Shown: in pieces, positions 22,905 to 29,983 of the stretch
How positions within the stretch are numbered: position 1 is the first letter of the stretch
Layout: each line of letters starts with the position of its first letter
DNA from: JANPEZ01 sp031423155
GTDB taxonomy: Bacteria > Actinomycetota > UBA4738 > HRBIN12
NCBI GenBank assembly: GCA_031423155.1
Contig: JANPEZ010000166.1
Location: forward strand, 1 to 40,713
Length of the DNA stretch: 40,713 bases
Reading direction: 5' to 3'
Translations under genes and position numbers: made by a program
The notes under the pieces: generated by a model
Told to the model about the DNA's origin: nothing
Databases searched by the model: none
The model's input: only the letters and a program-made list of their open reading frames with translations

Positions 22905-24314
22905 TTGAGCAGCGACGCCGATCACCGGGAACCGAGACTGGGATCCAAGCGTGACTTGGTCCTGTTCATGCTGCTCTTCCTGGTGACGTTCATCCTGTCG
23001 GTGATCTTCAACGCCTTCGACGTCCTGATCGGCTTCATCGAGCATCACGACGTCCTCGAGTTGCGGGAGGCCGCAGTTGCGACCTTCGTCATGTTCTTCG
23101 TCGCGGTCATCTACGGCATGCGGCGCCGGCGCGGGATGGAGCGAGAGGCCGCGAAGCGCGCCGAGAGCGAGTTGAATCTCAGGGGGAGCCTGGAGCGGTT
23201 GGCAGTCGTTGAGACGAGATACCGAACCCTGGTGGAGAGGATGCCCGGCGCGACCTACATCTGGGATTCGACTACGCCGATGGGGACGATGCCGCCCTAC
23301 CTCAGCCCTCAGATAGAGGACCTGACCGGCTACACGCCGCAGGAGTGGGCGGAGATACCGGGTTCGTGGGTAACGCTCCTTCATCCCGATGACCGCGAGC
23401 GCGTGGTCGCGCAGTCACGCATCGCTGATCAGACGGGCGAGGTCTTCCACGACGAATACCGATTCGTAGGCAAGGGGGGTCGCATCGTCTGGGTACGTGA
23501 CGACTCGGTCTGCGTGGAACGCGACGAACAGGGCAGGCCGCGACTTTGGCAGGGGATCATGCAGGACATCACGAACGAGCGGAGCCTGCACGAGGAACGC
23601 CAGGCGATGCTCGGCCGCGTCATGCAGGCCCACGAGGATGAGAGGCGCCGCATCGCAGCCGATATCCATGACGACTCCGTCCAGAAGATGACGGCCGTCG
23701 GCCTGCGGCTCCAAGCTCTCCGGAACCGGATCGACGACGGCGAAGTCGCCGAGAAACTCGGGTCCTGCGAGGAGGTGGTGAACCTTGCGATCGTGCGGCT
23801 TCGACACCTGCTGTTCGAGCTCCGTCCGCCCTCCCTCGACAGAGAAGGGTTGGGAGCCGCCCTCCGTGAGTACATCGAGGGAACCCGAACCGAGCTCGGA
23901 GTGGACATCTCCCTCGACAAGGAGGGCCTGGCTATCGAACCCTCGCCCGAGATCCGGATATTGGTCTACAGGCTGGCTCAGGAGGCGATCACGAACGCCG
24001 TCAGACATGCCAAGGCCACCAAGATCGCCGTCTCCGTCGGCTCGCGAAGCCACGGAGTGTTCGTCTCGGTGGTCGACGACGGCGTGGGCCTGGCGGCCGA
24101 GGGGCAGGACCCGGCAGAGCCCGGCCGCATCGGGCTCCCTTCGATACGCGAACGCGCCGACCTGGCCGGAGGCTGGCTGAGGCTCCTTCCCACCCCCGGG
24201 GGAGGGACGACTCTGCAGTTCTGGGTGCCTAGCCAGCCCGGGGCCGATCGGAACGAGCGCCTCCTGTTCCAGCCTGCTTCGGGTACCGCATTGCCTTCAC
24301 GAGAACCCCTCTGA
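22905..24314 (+). CDS. Membrane sensor histidine kinase with PAS domain (NarL-type, HisKA_3)
   Basis: A 469-residue kinase. Two hydrophobic segments (about residues 19-41 and 56-72) anchor the N-terminus. A short helix leads to a PAS domain (about 105-225: YRTLVERMPGATYIWD, LTGYTPQEW, HPDDRERV and WQGIMQDITNE). The dimerisation domain carries the phospho-acceptor H255 in RRRIAADIHDDSVQ, typical of the HisKA_3 class that pairs with LuxR/NarL-type regulators. The HATPase domain has AITNAVRHA (N box) and DDGVGL (G1). The start is TTG at 22905 with GGGAG 4 nt upstream. No response regulator gene is adjacent, so its partner is elsewhere. Confidence 0.9.
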   Translation: MSSDADHREPRLGSKRDLVLFMLLFLVTFILSVIFNAFDVLIGFIEHHDVLELREAAVATFVMFFVAVIYGMRRRRGMEREAAKRAESELNLRGSLERLAVVETRYRTLVERMPGATYIWDSTTPMGTMPPYLSPQIEDLTGYTPQEWAEIPGSWVTLLHPDDRERVVAQSRIADQTGEVFHDEYRFVGKGGRIVWVRDDSVCVERDEQGRPRLWQGIMQDITNERSLHEERQAMLGRVMQAHEDERRRIAADIHDDSVQKMTAVGLRLQALRNRIDDGEVAEKLGSCEEVVNLAIVRLRHLLFELRPPSLDREGLGAALREYIEGTRTELGVDISLDKEGLAIEPSPEIRILVYRLAQEAITNAVRHAKATKIAVSVGSRSHGVFVSVVDDGVGLAAEGQDPAEPGRIGLPSIRERADLAGGWLRLLPTPGGGTTLQFWVPSQPGADRNERLLFQPASGTALPSREPL

Positions 24315-24363
24315 CCTGCAGGAAGTTCTCAAGCTCGCGCCCGGCGAGCCCGATGCTTGACTG

Positions 24364-25503
24364 GTGGACGGAGGGGACCCCAACAGCCAGCGGCACCTGC
24401 TGCAACGAACCGACGAGTTCTTCGGGCAGAGATCGAAGACCTTCGCGCTGACGTTCGGCCTGCTATTCGTGGCAGTCGTGGCCGTGGCCGACTACCTAAC
24501 CGGAGTTCGGATCACCGTAGCCCTCTTCTACCTGATGCCCATCGGCCTCGTGACGTGGCATCTCGGGCGAAGGTATGGCGCATCCATGGTCGTCGTGGCG
24601 ACCGCAGCAGGCTTCCTAGCCGACAAGCTCGCCGAGGATCACTCCGATCTCATCCCCGTATGGAATGCGGGTGTCAGGTTCGCGGTCTACACCATCCTGA
24701 TGGGTCTCCTGGCGACCTTGAAGTCAGCCATCGAACGCCAGCGCTCCGTGGCCGAGCAGGAGCACCAAGCCTCCGAGAAGCTGCGTGATCTGAACGAGAT
24801 GAAGAACACCCTGCTGCACGCCGTTTCGCATGACCTAAAGAGTCCCCTGTCGGCGATCATCGGGTCCGTCAGCACGCTCAAGCGTGCCGAGCAGCTGCAG
24901 CTCACAGAGGAGCAGCGGGAAAGCCTCCTCGAGGCGATGGACATGAGTGGAAGGAAGATGAACCGGCTGCTCAACGACCTCCTGGACCTCGACCGTATCG
25001 ATCATGGATTGCTGCAGCCGGTCCGCGAGCCGACCGACGTGGGTGCACTTGCCAACCGGGTCGCGCGCGAATGTGAGCCATTGGCAGCCCACCCGGTTCG
25101 CGTCGACGCGGACCGGATCCTGGTGGACGTTGACCCAACCATGATCGAGCGCATCGTCGAGAACCTCTTGGTCAATGCGGCGCGCCACACTCCAGTAGCT
25201 ACGCCTGTCAGGATCAGTGTGAAGGCGCGCTCCGACGGCATCGAACTCTCTGTGGAGGATGAAGGCCCCGGCGTCGCCGACGACCTCAAGGTGATCCTGT
25301 TCGAGTCGTTCCGTCAGGGCCCGGAATCACGCCACGGCGGCGTCGGGATCGGTCTCTCGCTCGTGCAGCGGTTCGCGGAGCTCCACGGTGGGAAGGCGGC
25401 GATCGAGGATCGTCCGGGCGGCGGCGCCCGTTTCGTCATCTGGCTCCCGGGTCGAGTAGCGAGCCGCGAGGAGTCAGACCGCCTCTCGCTAAAAGTCGTC
25501 TAG
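24364..25503 (+). CDS. Membrane sensor histidine kinase (HisKA class)
   Basis: A 379-residue kinase with four predicted transmembrane segments (about residues 22-41, 46-63, 69-82 and 98-113) with short loops, so the signal is probably sensed in or at the membrane. A coiled-coil linker leads to the HisKA domain with H156 in HAVSHDLKSPLSAI. The HATPase domain has VENLLVNAARHTP (N box), EDEGPGV (G1) and GGVGIGLSLVQRF (G2). An in-frame stop lies just upstream, which limits the start to about 24361-24364; GTG is taken, with no clear ribosome binding site. No regulator is linked. Its stop shares CTAG with the stop of the broken SnoaL-like gene opposite. Confidence 0.88.
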   Translation: MDGGDPNSQRHLLQRTDEFFGQRSKTFALTFGLLFVAVVAVADYLTGVRITVALFYLMPIGLVTWHLGRRYGASMVVVATAAGFLADKLAEDHSDLIPVWNAGVRFAVYTILMGLLATLKSAIERQRSVAEQEHQASEKLRDLNEMKNTLLHAVSHDLKSPLSAIIGSVSTLKRAEQLQLTEEQRESLLEAMDMSGRKMNRLLNDLLDLDRIDHGLLQPVREPTDVGALANRVARECEPLAAHPVRVDADRILVDVDPTMIERIVENLLVNAARHTPVATPVRISVKARSDGIELSVEDEGPGVADDLKVILFESFRQGPESRHGGVGIGLSLVQRFAELHGGKAAIEDRPGGGARFVIWLPGRVASREESDRLSLKVV

Positions 25504-25768
25504 CCGTACTTCCATCCGATCTCGGAGTTCGGCACGCCTATCGAGGCATGGGTCTGGACGAACCTCCAGACGTCATCCTCCTTGTGGAAGACGGCGTCAG
25601 GAATCTCACGATGTCCTCACCGCTGCTCAGCCATTCGTCAGGGTCGCTGCCGATGAGCAGGACGCCGGTTTCCCTTGAGACGTGGCGATCCACAACCGCG
25701 GCGTCACCGCTGGTTGCCGCGGCGAACCAGCTCCTGATCAGTTCTTCGAGTTCCTCGGATCGCTCCAT
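25500..25768 (-). pseudogene. Broken SnoaL/NTF2-like gene (internal deletion plus frameshift)
   Basis: From the ATG at 25768 (GGGAGG 7 nt upstream on the minus strand) the frame encodes about 57 residues resembling the N-terminus of a SnoaL-like protein (RSEELEELIRSWFAAATSGD, then DPDEWLSSGEDIVRFL). It then runs out of frame and stops at 25538. In the other frame, from about 25600, the same strand reads AVFHKEDDVWRFVQTHASIG and on to WKYG with a stop at 25502-25500, which looks like the C-terminal strands of the same fold. About 50-65 middle residues are missing, judged from the usual 120-150. So the gene lost an internal segment near 25597-25601 and its frame. It is the last cistron of the DUF1326 operon. 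Confidence 0.7.
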
Positions 25769-25802
25769 GCTCTTGCCTCCCTAGGTCATGATCGACGCTG
25801 TC

Positions 25803-26426
25803 TCACCCCGGACCGGAATAGGAGAACTTCGCATGTTCGGCGTAGTTGCCGGAGATGTCGTAGGCGAGGTCGGCGGAGGACAGGGTCGCCGTCGTGGTCA
25901 TCCCCATCTCGCTGCGCAGGGACGTGAACCCGGTCGGCTTGTCCAGATACAGCTGCTCCTCGTCGCCGGTTACCGGGTTCACGATGGGGGAGAATCTCAG
26001 GTCTAGTTCGGCCTCGCCTCGGACGCGCACGGTGGAGCGGATCCCGTTCAGCTGCAGGTCGATCGGCGCGATGACCGTGTCGTAGGTTTCTGCCCTGACC
26101 GAGGCGAACTCGTCGAAGGGAGAACCCACCCCGCCGCCTCGCCAGAGCGTTTCGATGGCGTCCCTTTGAGCAGCGCCGGCGCTCTCGTCGATCACAAGGA
26201 ACTCGCGTCCACCACCCTCGTGGATGGGTCCGGGGGAGTGACCGGACCAGGCGAAGACGACGCTGTCCAGCGGCACGTCTCCGAACCTGCCGACCTCTAT
26301 AGAGAGCACGTAGGTGCCCTCGCAGTGGCCGTACGTCGGTGGCGCATCGAAGTTACATGGACATCCCCACGCGCAGTTGCACGCGCCGAGTATCTCGCCA
26401 CTCATGGACCATGCCGGGACCGTCAT
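25803..26426 (-). CDS. DUF1326 protein (paralogue A)
   Basis: A 207-residue DUF1326 protein. Near the N-terminus it carries C16-x-C18-x3-C22-x-C24 (GACNCAWGCPCNF), the family's likely metal- or thiol-active site, followed by HCEGTYVL, GPIHEGGG, the long central helix region and NPVTGDEEQLYLDKPTGFT. Function of DUF1326 is not established; a metal-handling role is an inference from the cysteines and from the neighbouring membrane protein. The ATG at 26426 overlaps the DUF2182 stop (ATGA). The frame is open well upstream but that part is inside DUF2182. Confidence 0.85.
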   Translation of the reverse strand: MTVPAWSMSGEILGACNCAWGCPCNFDAPPTYGHCEGTYVLSIEVGRFGDVPLDSVVFAWSGHSPGPIHEGGGREFLVIDESAGAAQRDAIETLWRGGGVGSPFDEFASVRAETYDTVIAPIDLQLNGIRSTVRVRGEAELDLRFSPIVNPVTGDEEQLYLDKPTGFTSLRSEMGMTTTATLSSADLAYDISGNYAEHAKFSYSGPG

Positions 26427-27232
26427 CGCATTCCTCCCATCTCGTTGGAGACCTGGTGCAGGGCCGGCAACAGTTCTGGCCTGAGCAGGACGGCTACCGC
26501 GGCCACGGAGAACGCGACCCCCACCGCCTTGGAGAGAGCCGCGCCGCGGGGCGCCAGCTTCTCGAGGAAGATCACGATGGCCAGGGCCGCCATCGCCGCT
26601 ACGTTCATGACGCCGACGGCGACCAGCACCAGCATCAGCCCCCAGCAGCAGCCCACGCAGTAGAGCCCGTGGTGTGCACCGACCCTCAGATCCCTGAGCT
26701 TGCCCTTGAAGTTGGCGTAGTGAAGGAAGGACATCATCGGCGAGCGGCAGTGGCGCAGGCAGACGTTCTTCAGGCCCGTCAGTTGGTAGGCACCCGCCGT
26801 AGCGAAGACCGCGAACCCCAGCCATCGGCCCGAGCCGGGCGCGGCGTCAAGCAGTCTCTGCGTCGCGAGCAGAGCTGCGAAGGCGGCCAGTCCGTAGCTG
26901 GTCCACGCGATCAGATACCCCGTCACGAAAGTCGCGATGCGCCAGGCGCGTTGCCCCCCGGAGGTCTTCGCGACGATGGTTCTGGACCACATGATGGCCA
27001 CCGGCGCCACGGAGGGAAACATCATCGCCGACATCATCGCGACCCACATCACCAGGAACGCCGGCAGGGCAAGGCCCATCGTGCCAGGACCGATGCCCAT
27101 GTCCGACGCCTGACGGATCGTCACCACCCAAGCGAGCGCCGCGAGGACGATGAGCGCCACCCAGGCGGGCGCGAGCTGACGCCACGGCCACGCCGTCTCG
27201 GCGGCGTGGCCGTGGGGAAGCGTCTGAGCCAC
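26423..27232 (-). CDS. DUF2182 predicted metal-binding multi-pass membrane protein
   Basis: A 269-residue integral membrane protein with about six to seven hydrophobic segments. Family signatures seen are MWVAMMSAMMFPSVAPVA (Met-rich helix), YQLTGLKNVCLRHCRSP (Cys pair on a loop) and HHGLYCVGCCWGLM (three Cys plus His at a helix start). Met, Cys and His clusters in membrane helices suggest soft-metal binding such as copper, which is inference; no transport activity is proven for the family as far as I know. GTG start at 27232, 4 nt after the upstream DUF1326 stop; its end is co-translated with the next DUF1326 gene, so the three genes are tightly linked. Confidence 0.88.
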   Translation of the reverse strand: MAQTLPHGHAAETAWPWRQLAPAWVALIVLAALAWVVTIRQASDMGIGPGTMGLALPAFLVMWVAMMSAMMFPSVAPVAIMWSRTIVAKTSGGQRAWRIATFVTGYLIAWTSYGLAAFAALLATQRLLDAAPGSGRWLGFAVFATAGAYQLTGLKNVCLRHCRSPMMSFLHYANFKGKLRDLRVGAHHGLYCVGCCWGLMLVLVAVGVMNVAAMAALAIVIFLEKLAPRGAALSKAVGVAFSVAAVAVLLRPELLPALHQVSNEMGGMR

Positions 27233-27236
27233 CCGG

Positions 27237-27839
27237 TCAGGCCCTCACGTGTTCGTGGGCTTCGTCGGAGTACTCGAAGTCGGCGGCCTCTCCATAGCTT
27301 GCTGCGGCACTGTGGCCGAAGACGTCCATGGTCCCTCCGGCGGTGCCGATCTCGAAGACAGGGGCGAAGCCGAAGCTGGCGTTGCTCATAGTTGTCGGGC
27401 TGCCGTCTTGGCCTCGGAGCGGCTCGTAGGTGACGGTGGAGGAGCCGACCGAGACGCCGGTCTCGGAATAGGAGAGCGGAGCGCGTTCCATCTCGAACTG
27501 GGAGACGAGACCGGCCATGTCCGCGAACGGGCCTCCGGCCTGCCCGGAGAAGATCTTCTCCAGCGCCGAGACCTGCTCGTCCGAGGCACTCGGGTCGACG
27601 ACGAGGCCGATGTGCCAGTCGCCGTTCGAGACGAGCCCCGGGAAGTTGATGTTGAGCCCGATCAGGACTCCGGAAAGATCCGTGCCCTCGAAGTCGCCCT
27701 CACGTACGTTGAAGACCCCGGCCCCCCAGCAGTTCGTCGAGCCGTCGGGGTTGTCCGGCGGCGCGCTGGCCGTCGAGCAAGGACAGACGTTGGTACAAGA
27801 ACAGGCTGTCACGTAGCGGCCCTTCAGCTTCCAGCCCAT
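27237..27839 (-). CDS. DUF1326 protein (paralogue B)
   Basis: A 200-residue DUF1326 protein with C13-x-C15-x3-C19-x-C21 (TACSCTNVCPCST) and an extra cysteine in STNCWGAGVF, then DWHIGLVVDPSASDEQV and FADMAGLVSQFE. The ATG at 27839 is preferred because AAGGGGGA lies 5 nt upstream on the minus strand; another ATG 15 nt earlier (27854) would put that ribosome binding site inside the gene. First gene of the minus-strand operon (DUF1326-DUF2182-DUF1326-broken SnoaL), driven from the palindromic divergent promoter region. Confidence 0.85.
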   Translation of the reverse strand: MGWKLKGRYVTACSCTNVCPCSTASAPPDNPDGSTNCWGAGVFNVREGDFEGTDLSGVLIGLNINFPGLVSNGDWHIGLVVDPSASDEQVSALEKIFSGQAGGPFADMAGLVSQFEMERAPLSYSETGVSVGSSTVTYEPLRGQDGSPTTMSNASFGFAPVFEIGTAGGTMDVFGHSAAASYGEAADFEYSDEAHEHVRA

Positions 27840-27897
27840 GCGATCCCCCTTCATCCGAGGTCTTTCGACCGAGCCCCAACAAGCGGTGAGCTTCGCA

Positions 27898-27927
27898 AGT
27901 TTGCCTCGCGGGCGCTGGAAAGGTCAA
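27898..27927 (-). promoter_or_regulatory. Predicted promoter of the leftward DUF1326/DUF2182 operon
   Basis: On the minus strand TTGACC (complement of 27922-27927) and CAAACT (complement of 27898-27903) are separated by 18 nt. The -35 element lies in the left outer arm of the palindrome. This is a consensus-based prediction only. Confidence 0.45.
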
Positions 27928-27960
27928 GACCGCTGGCCCTCAGCGGTTCTGCGCTTGACC
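27922..27960. promoter_or_regulatory. Two-part palindrome between divergent DUF1326 genes (candidate operator)
   Basis: Outer arms GGTCAAG (27922-27928) and CTTGACC (27954-27960) enclose inner arms ACCGCTG (27929-27935) and CAGCGGT (27941-27947) with a 5-nt centre GCCCT and a 6-nt insert TCTGCG on the right. All fourteen arm positions pair. The outer arms contain a TTGACC in each direction, so one bound regulator could control both promoters. No regulator gene is nearby. Confidence 0.55.
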
Positions 27961-27983
27961 GGGTGCCCGCGGCGGATCAGACT
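27955..27983 (+). promoter_or_regulatory. Predicted promoter of the rightward DUF1326 gene
   Basis: TTGACC (27955-27960), 17 nt, then CAGACT (27978-27983), similar to the TAGACT boxes elsewhere in the window. Transcription would start near 27990, giving a leader of about 35 nt that ends in GGAGAAGGA. Confidence 0.45.
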
Positions 27984-28026
27984 ACGTCCCCCGAAGGAGC
28001 GCCCGCTACCTGGAGAAGGATGAGCG

Positions 28027-28638
28027 ATGACTAGCTGGACTTTGAAAGGAACACTCCTGGAACTGTGCAACTGCGTTCCGGGTTGCGACTGCAACTTCCG
28101 GGGCAGGCCCAACTCGGAGGAGGGCAACTGCGAGGCCTTGGTGTGTCACCTGATACGTGACGGGCGCTTCGGTGACCTCGATATGTCGGGTGTGAATTTC
28201 GTCATGGCCTACTGGTGGCCAGGAGCCATCCACGAGAAGGGCGGAAAGGCGCGCGGGTATGTCGACGGCGCGAGCGATGAGCAGTTCGAGGCCCTGGCGC
28301 GGATCATCCGGGGCGAGGAAGGCCACGAGTTCTTCGAGATCTTCAATTCAACCTACGATGAGCCACCAGTCGTAGAACGTGCACCGATCGATGTCACATC
28401 GGCAGGGGGAGAGTCGAGGTTCTCCGTGGGCGATATCGCGTCGGGCCGCATGACGCCGCTGCGCAACCCCGTGACGGGAGATGTGAACCAGGTGCGCATC
28501 GTGAAGGAGCACGGGATGATCTGGCGCGATGGTCAGGTTGCCCAGAGCGAGCAGCTTTCGGTCGCGGTGCCGGGGATCTCGTTCGAGCACTCAGGGCGTC
28601 ACGCAGTGGTGGCCGATTTCGACTGGTCCGTGGGCTAG
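28027..28638 (+). CDS. DUF1326 protein (paralogue C)
   Basis: A 203-residue DUF1326 protein with C14-x-C16-x3-C20-x-C22 (ELCNCVPGCDCNF), then NCEALVCHLIRDGRFGDLD, PGAIHEKGGKARGYVD and NPVTGDVNQVRIVKEHGMIW, which matches the NPVTGD segment of paralogue A. It is divergent from the other two DUF1326 genes and shares their palindromic control region. GGAGAAGGA (28012-28020) precedes the ATG. It converges on the GcvT-family gene, with a hairpin covering the latter's stop. Confidence 0.86.
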   Translation: MTSWTLKGTLLELCNCVPGCDCNFRGRPNSEEGNCEALVCHLIRDGRFGDLDMSGVNFVMAYWWPGAIHEKGGKARGYVDGASDEQFEALARIIRGEEGHEFFEIFNSTYDEPPVVERAPIDVTSAGGESRFSVGDIASGRMTPLRNPVTGDVNQVRIVKEHGMIWRDGQVAQSEQLSVAVPGISFEHSGRHAVVADFDWSVG

Positions 28639-28665
28639 GACCGCCGCCGTACCGCCTTCCTCGGC

Positions 28666-28683
28666 TAAGGGACGAAGCCCTTA
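28666..28683. terminator. Hairpin between convergent genes
   Basis: TAAGGG (28666-28671) and CCCTTA (28678-28683) form perfect 6-bp arms with a 6-nt loop. It includes the stop codon (TAA on the minus strand) of the GcvT-family gene and lies 27 nt after the DUF1326 stop. There is no U-tract on either strand, so it is a candidate bidirectional terminator only. Confidence 0.4.
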
Positions 28684-29847
28684 CGCCAGCGAGGCCGCCG
28701 GGACCTGTTTCTTCGGGTCTACGAACGGGATGGTCGCCGTGGTGCCGGACATCGGTCCGTGCTGCGACTCGATGTCTAGCTTGAATCCCGGCTGCGACAG
28801 TTCTCGCGGCACCCACACATAGCCGATGTTCCGCCTGAGGCGCGGCGACCATACCGCGTCGGTGACTCGGCCGACCTCCTTGCCGCCGTGGAAAGCCGGC
28901 CAGAAGTCGGAAGGGTCTATGCCGAAGGCGTCGCCCTCGAACTCTATGCCGACGAGTCTGTCCTTCACGCCCTCGGTCCGTATGCGCTCCAGCGCGGCCT
29001 TACCTATGTAGTCCTGCGGCTGATCCTCGACAAGGCGTTCCAGACCCATGATCTGGAAAGGGTTGTTCTCGATCGTCATGTCCGAGCCGTAGTTCATCAT
29101 GCCGGCTTCGATGCGCTTGGCCATGTTCGGCGCGGCGACCCGGATACCGAATTCCTCGCCGGCCTCAAGCACGGCGTTCCATAGCGCGTCGCCCTGGGAG
29201 AACTCCAGGCAGTTGACCTCGAAACCGAGAGCCGCCGTGAAGCCGGTGCGGCTGATGACGACCGGCATGCCGCGGATCTCGAATCGATCGCACCAGTAGT
29301 ACTTCAGTTCGTAGATCTCCGGGCCTACGAGCTTCTCAAGCGTCTTGCCGGACATCGGTCCCTGGACCTGCATGGGGTAGACGTCCGGATGAAAGACCTG
29401 CACGTCGAGGCCGAGCCCGGTAGCAAGGCCGAGCGCGTAAAGGCCCGCGTCCGAGTCGGCGCACTGCATCCACCAGCGACCCTCGTCTACGTGCAACAGG
29501 ACCGGGTCGTTCACGATGCCGCCGTCGGCGGATGTCACAAGCATGTACTTGGCCTGATGGACGGTGCACTTCGTCAGGTCCCTGCAGGTCATCATGTCGA
29601 TGAGCCTGTCGGCGTCCGGCCCGCTGACCTCGATCGTCCACTCGGCGCCGACGTCCCAGACGACTACCGCCTTAAGCAGATGTTCGTACTCGACATCGGG
29701 ATCGTCGTAGTAGCCGGGTAGAAGGGTGTGGTTGTAGACGTCGTAAGCGGTGCAGCCGGCTCGCACGGACCCCTCGAAGTAGGGCGACCTGCGGTACCAC
29801 GGCCCCATGTACAGCTTGGACTCCGGCGCGTATCGCTCTTGACCCAT
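28681..29847 (-). CDS. GcvT-family folate-dependent protein, DmdA-like
   Basis: A 388-residue protein of the glycine-cleavage T/aminomethyltransferase superfamily. The N-terminal region (TAYDVYNHTLLPGYY, VVWDVGAEWTIEVSGPDADRL, MTCRDLTK, NDPVLLHVDEGRWWMQCADSD and VYPMQVQGP) resembles dimethylsulfoniopropionate demethylase DmdA and its close homologues more than classical GcvT. It ends with the GcvT C-terminal barrel domain. It would move a one-carbon unit to tetrahydrofolate; true DMSP activity cannot be claimed from sequence. No glycine-cleavage partners are nearby. Promoter candidate TAGATT (minus, 29878-29883) and ribosome binding site GAGGGAG (complement of 29856-29862) precede the ATG. 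Confidence 0.82.
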   Translation of the reverse strand: MGQERYAPESKLYMGPWYRRSPYFEGSVRAGCTAYDVYNHTLLPGYYDDPDVEYEHLLKAVVVWDVGAEWTIEVSGPDADRLIDMMTCRDLTKCTVHQAKYMLVTSADGGIVNDPVLLHVDEGRWWMQCADSDAGLYALGLATGLGLDVQVFHPDVYPMQVQGPMSGKTLEKLVGPEIYELKYYWCDRFEIRGMPVVISRTGFTAALGFEVNCLEFSQGDALWNAVLEAGEEFGIRVAAPNMAKRIEAGMMNYGSDMTIENNPFQIMGLERLVEDQPQDYIGKAALERIRTEGVKDRLVGIEFEGDAFGIDPSDFWPAFHGGKEVGRVTDAVWSPRLRRNIGYVWVPRELSQPGFKLDIESQHGPMSGTTATIPFVDPKKQVPAASLA

Positions 29848-29877
29848 CGGTTCGGCTCCCTCGTCGGTTGGGGCAGG

Positions 29878-29883
29878 AATCTA
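29878..29883 (-). promoter_or_regulatory. -10 box for the DmdA-like gene
   Basis: TAGATT on the minus strand, 30 nt before the ATG at 29847, followed by a GAGGGAG ribosome binding site. A leadered promoter. Confidence 0.45.
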
Positions 29884-29917
29884 ACCCAGGACTTCGGCGA
29901 GGTGTTAAGCCTGAGCG

Positions 29918-29954
29918 GCGCCGAGGCCCTCGGATCTTGCACGAGCCTCGGCGC
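29918..29954 (-). terminator. Strong hairpin after the TolB-like gene
   Basis: GCGCCGAGGC (29918-29927) and GCCTCGGCGC (29945-29954) are perfect 10-bp arms around a 17-nt loop, 30 nt downstream of the TolB-like gene's stop on the minus strand and before the next gene's promoter. No U-tract follows. A second repeat, GCCGGC-GACGTA-GCCGGC (29959-29976), lies between it and the stop. Confidence 0.5.
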
Positions 29955-29983
29955 GTGAGCCGGCGACGTAGCCGGCAGCAGTC

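Noticed and set aside
25538..25768. Intact 76-residue small protein
   Set aside because: The last 19 residues are out of frame with a recognisable SnoaL-like C-terminus that continues in the other frame, so it is treated as a pseudogene.
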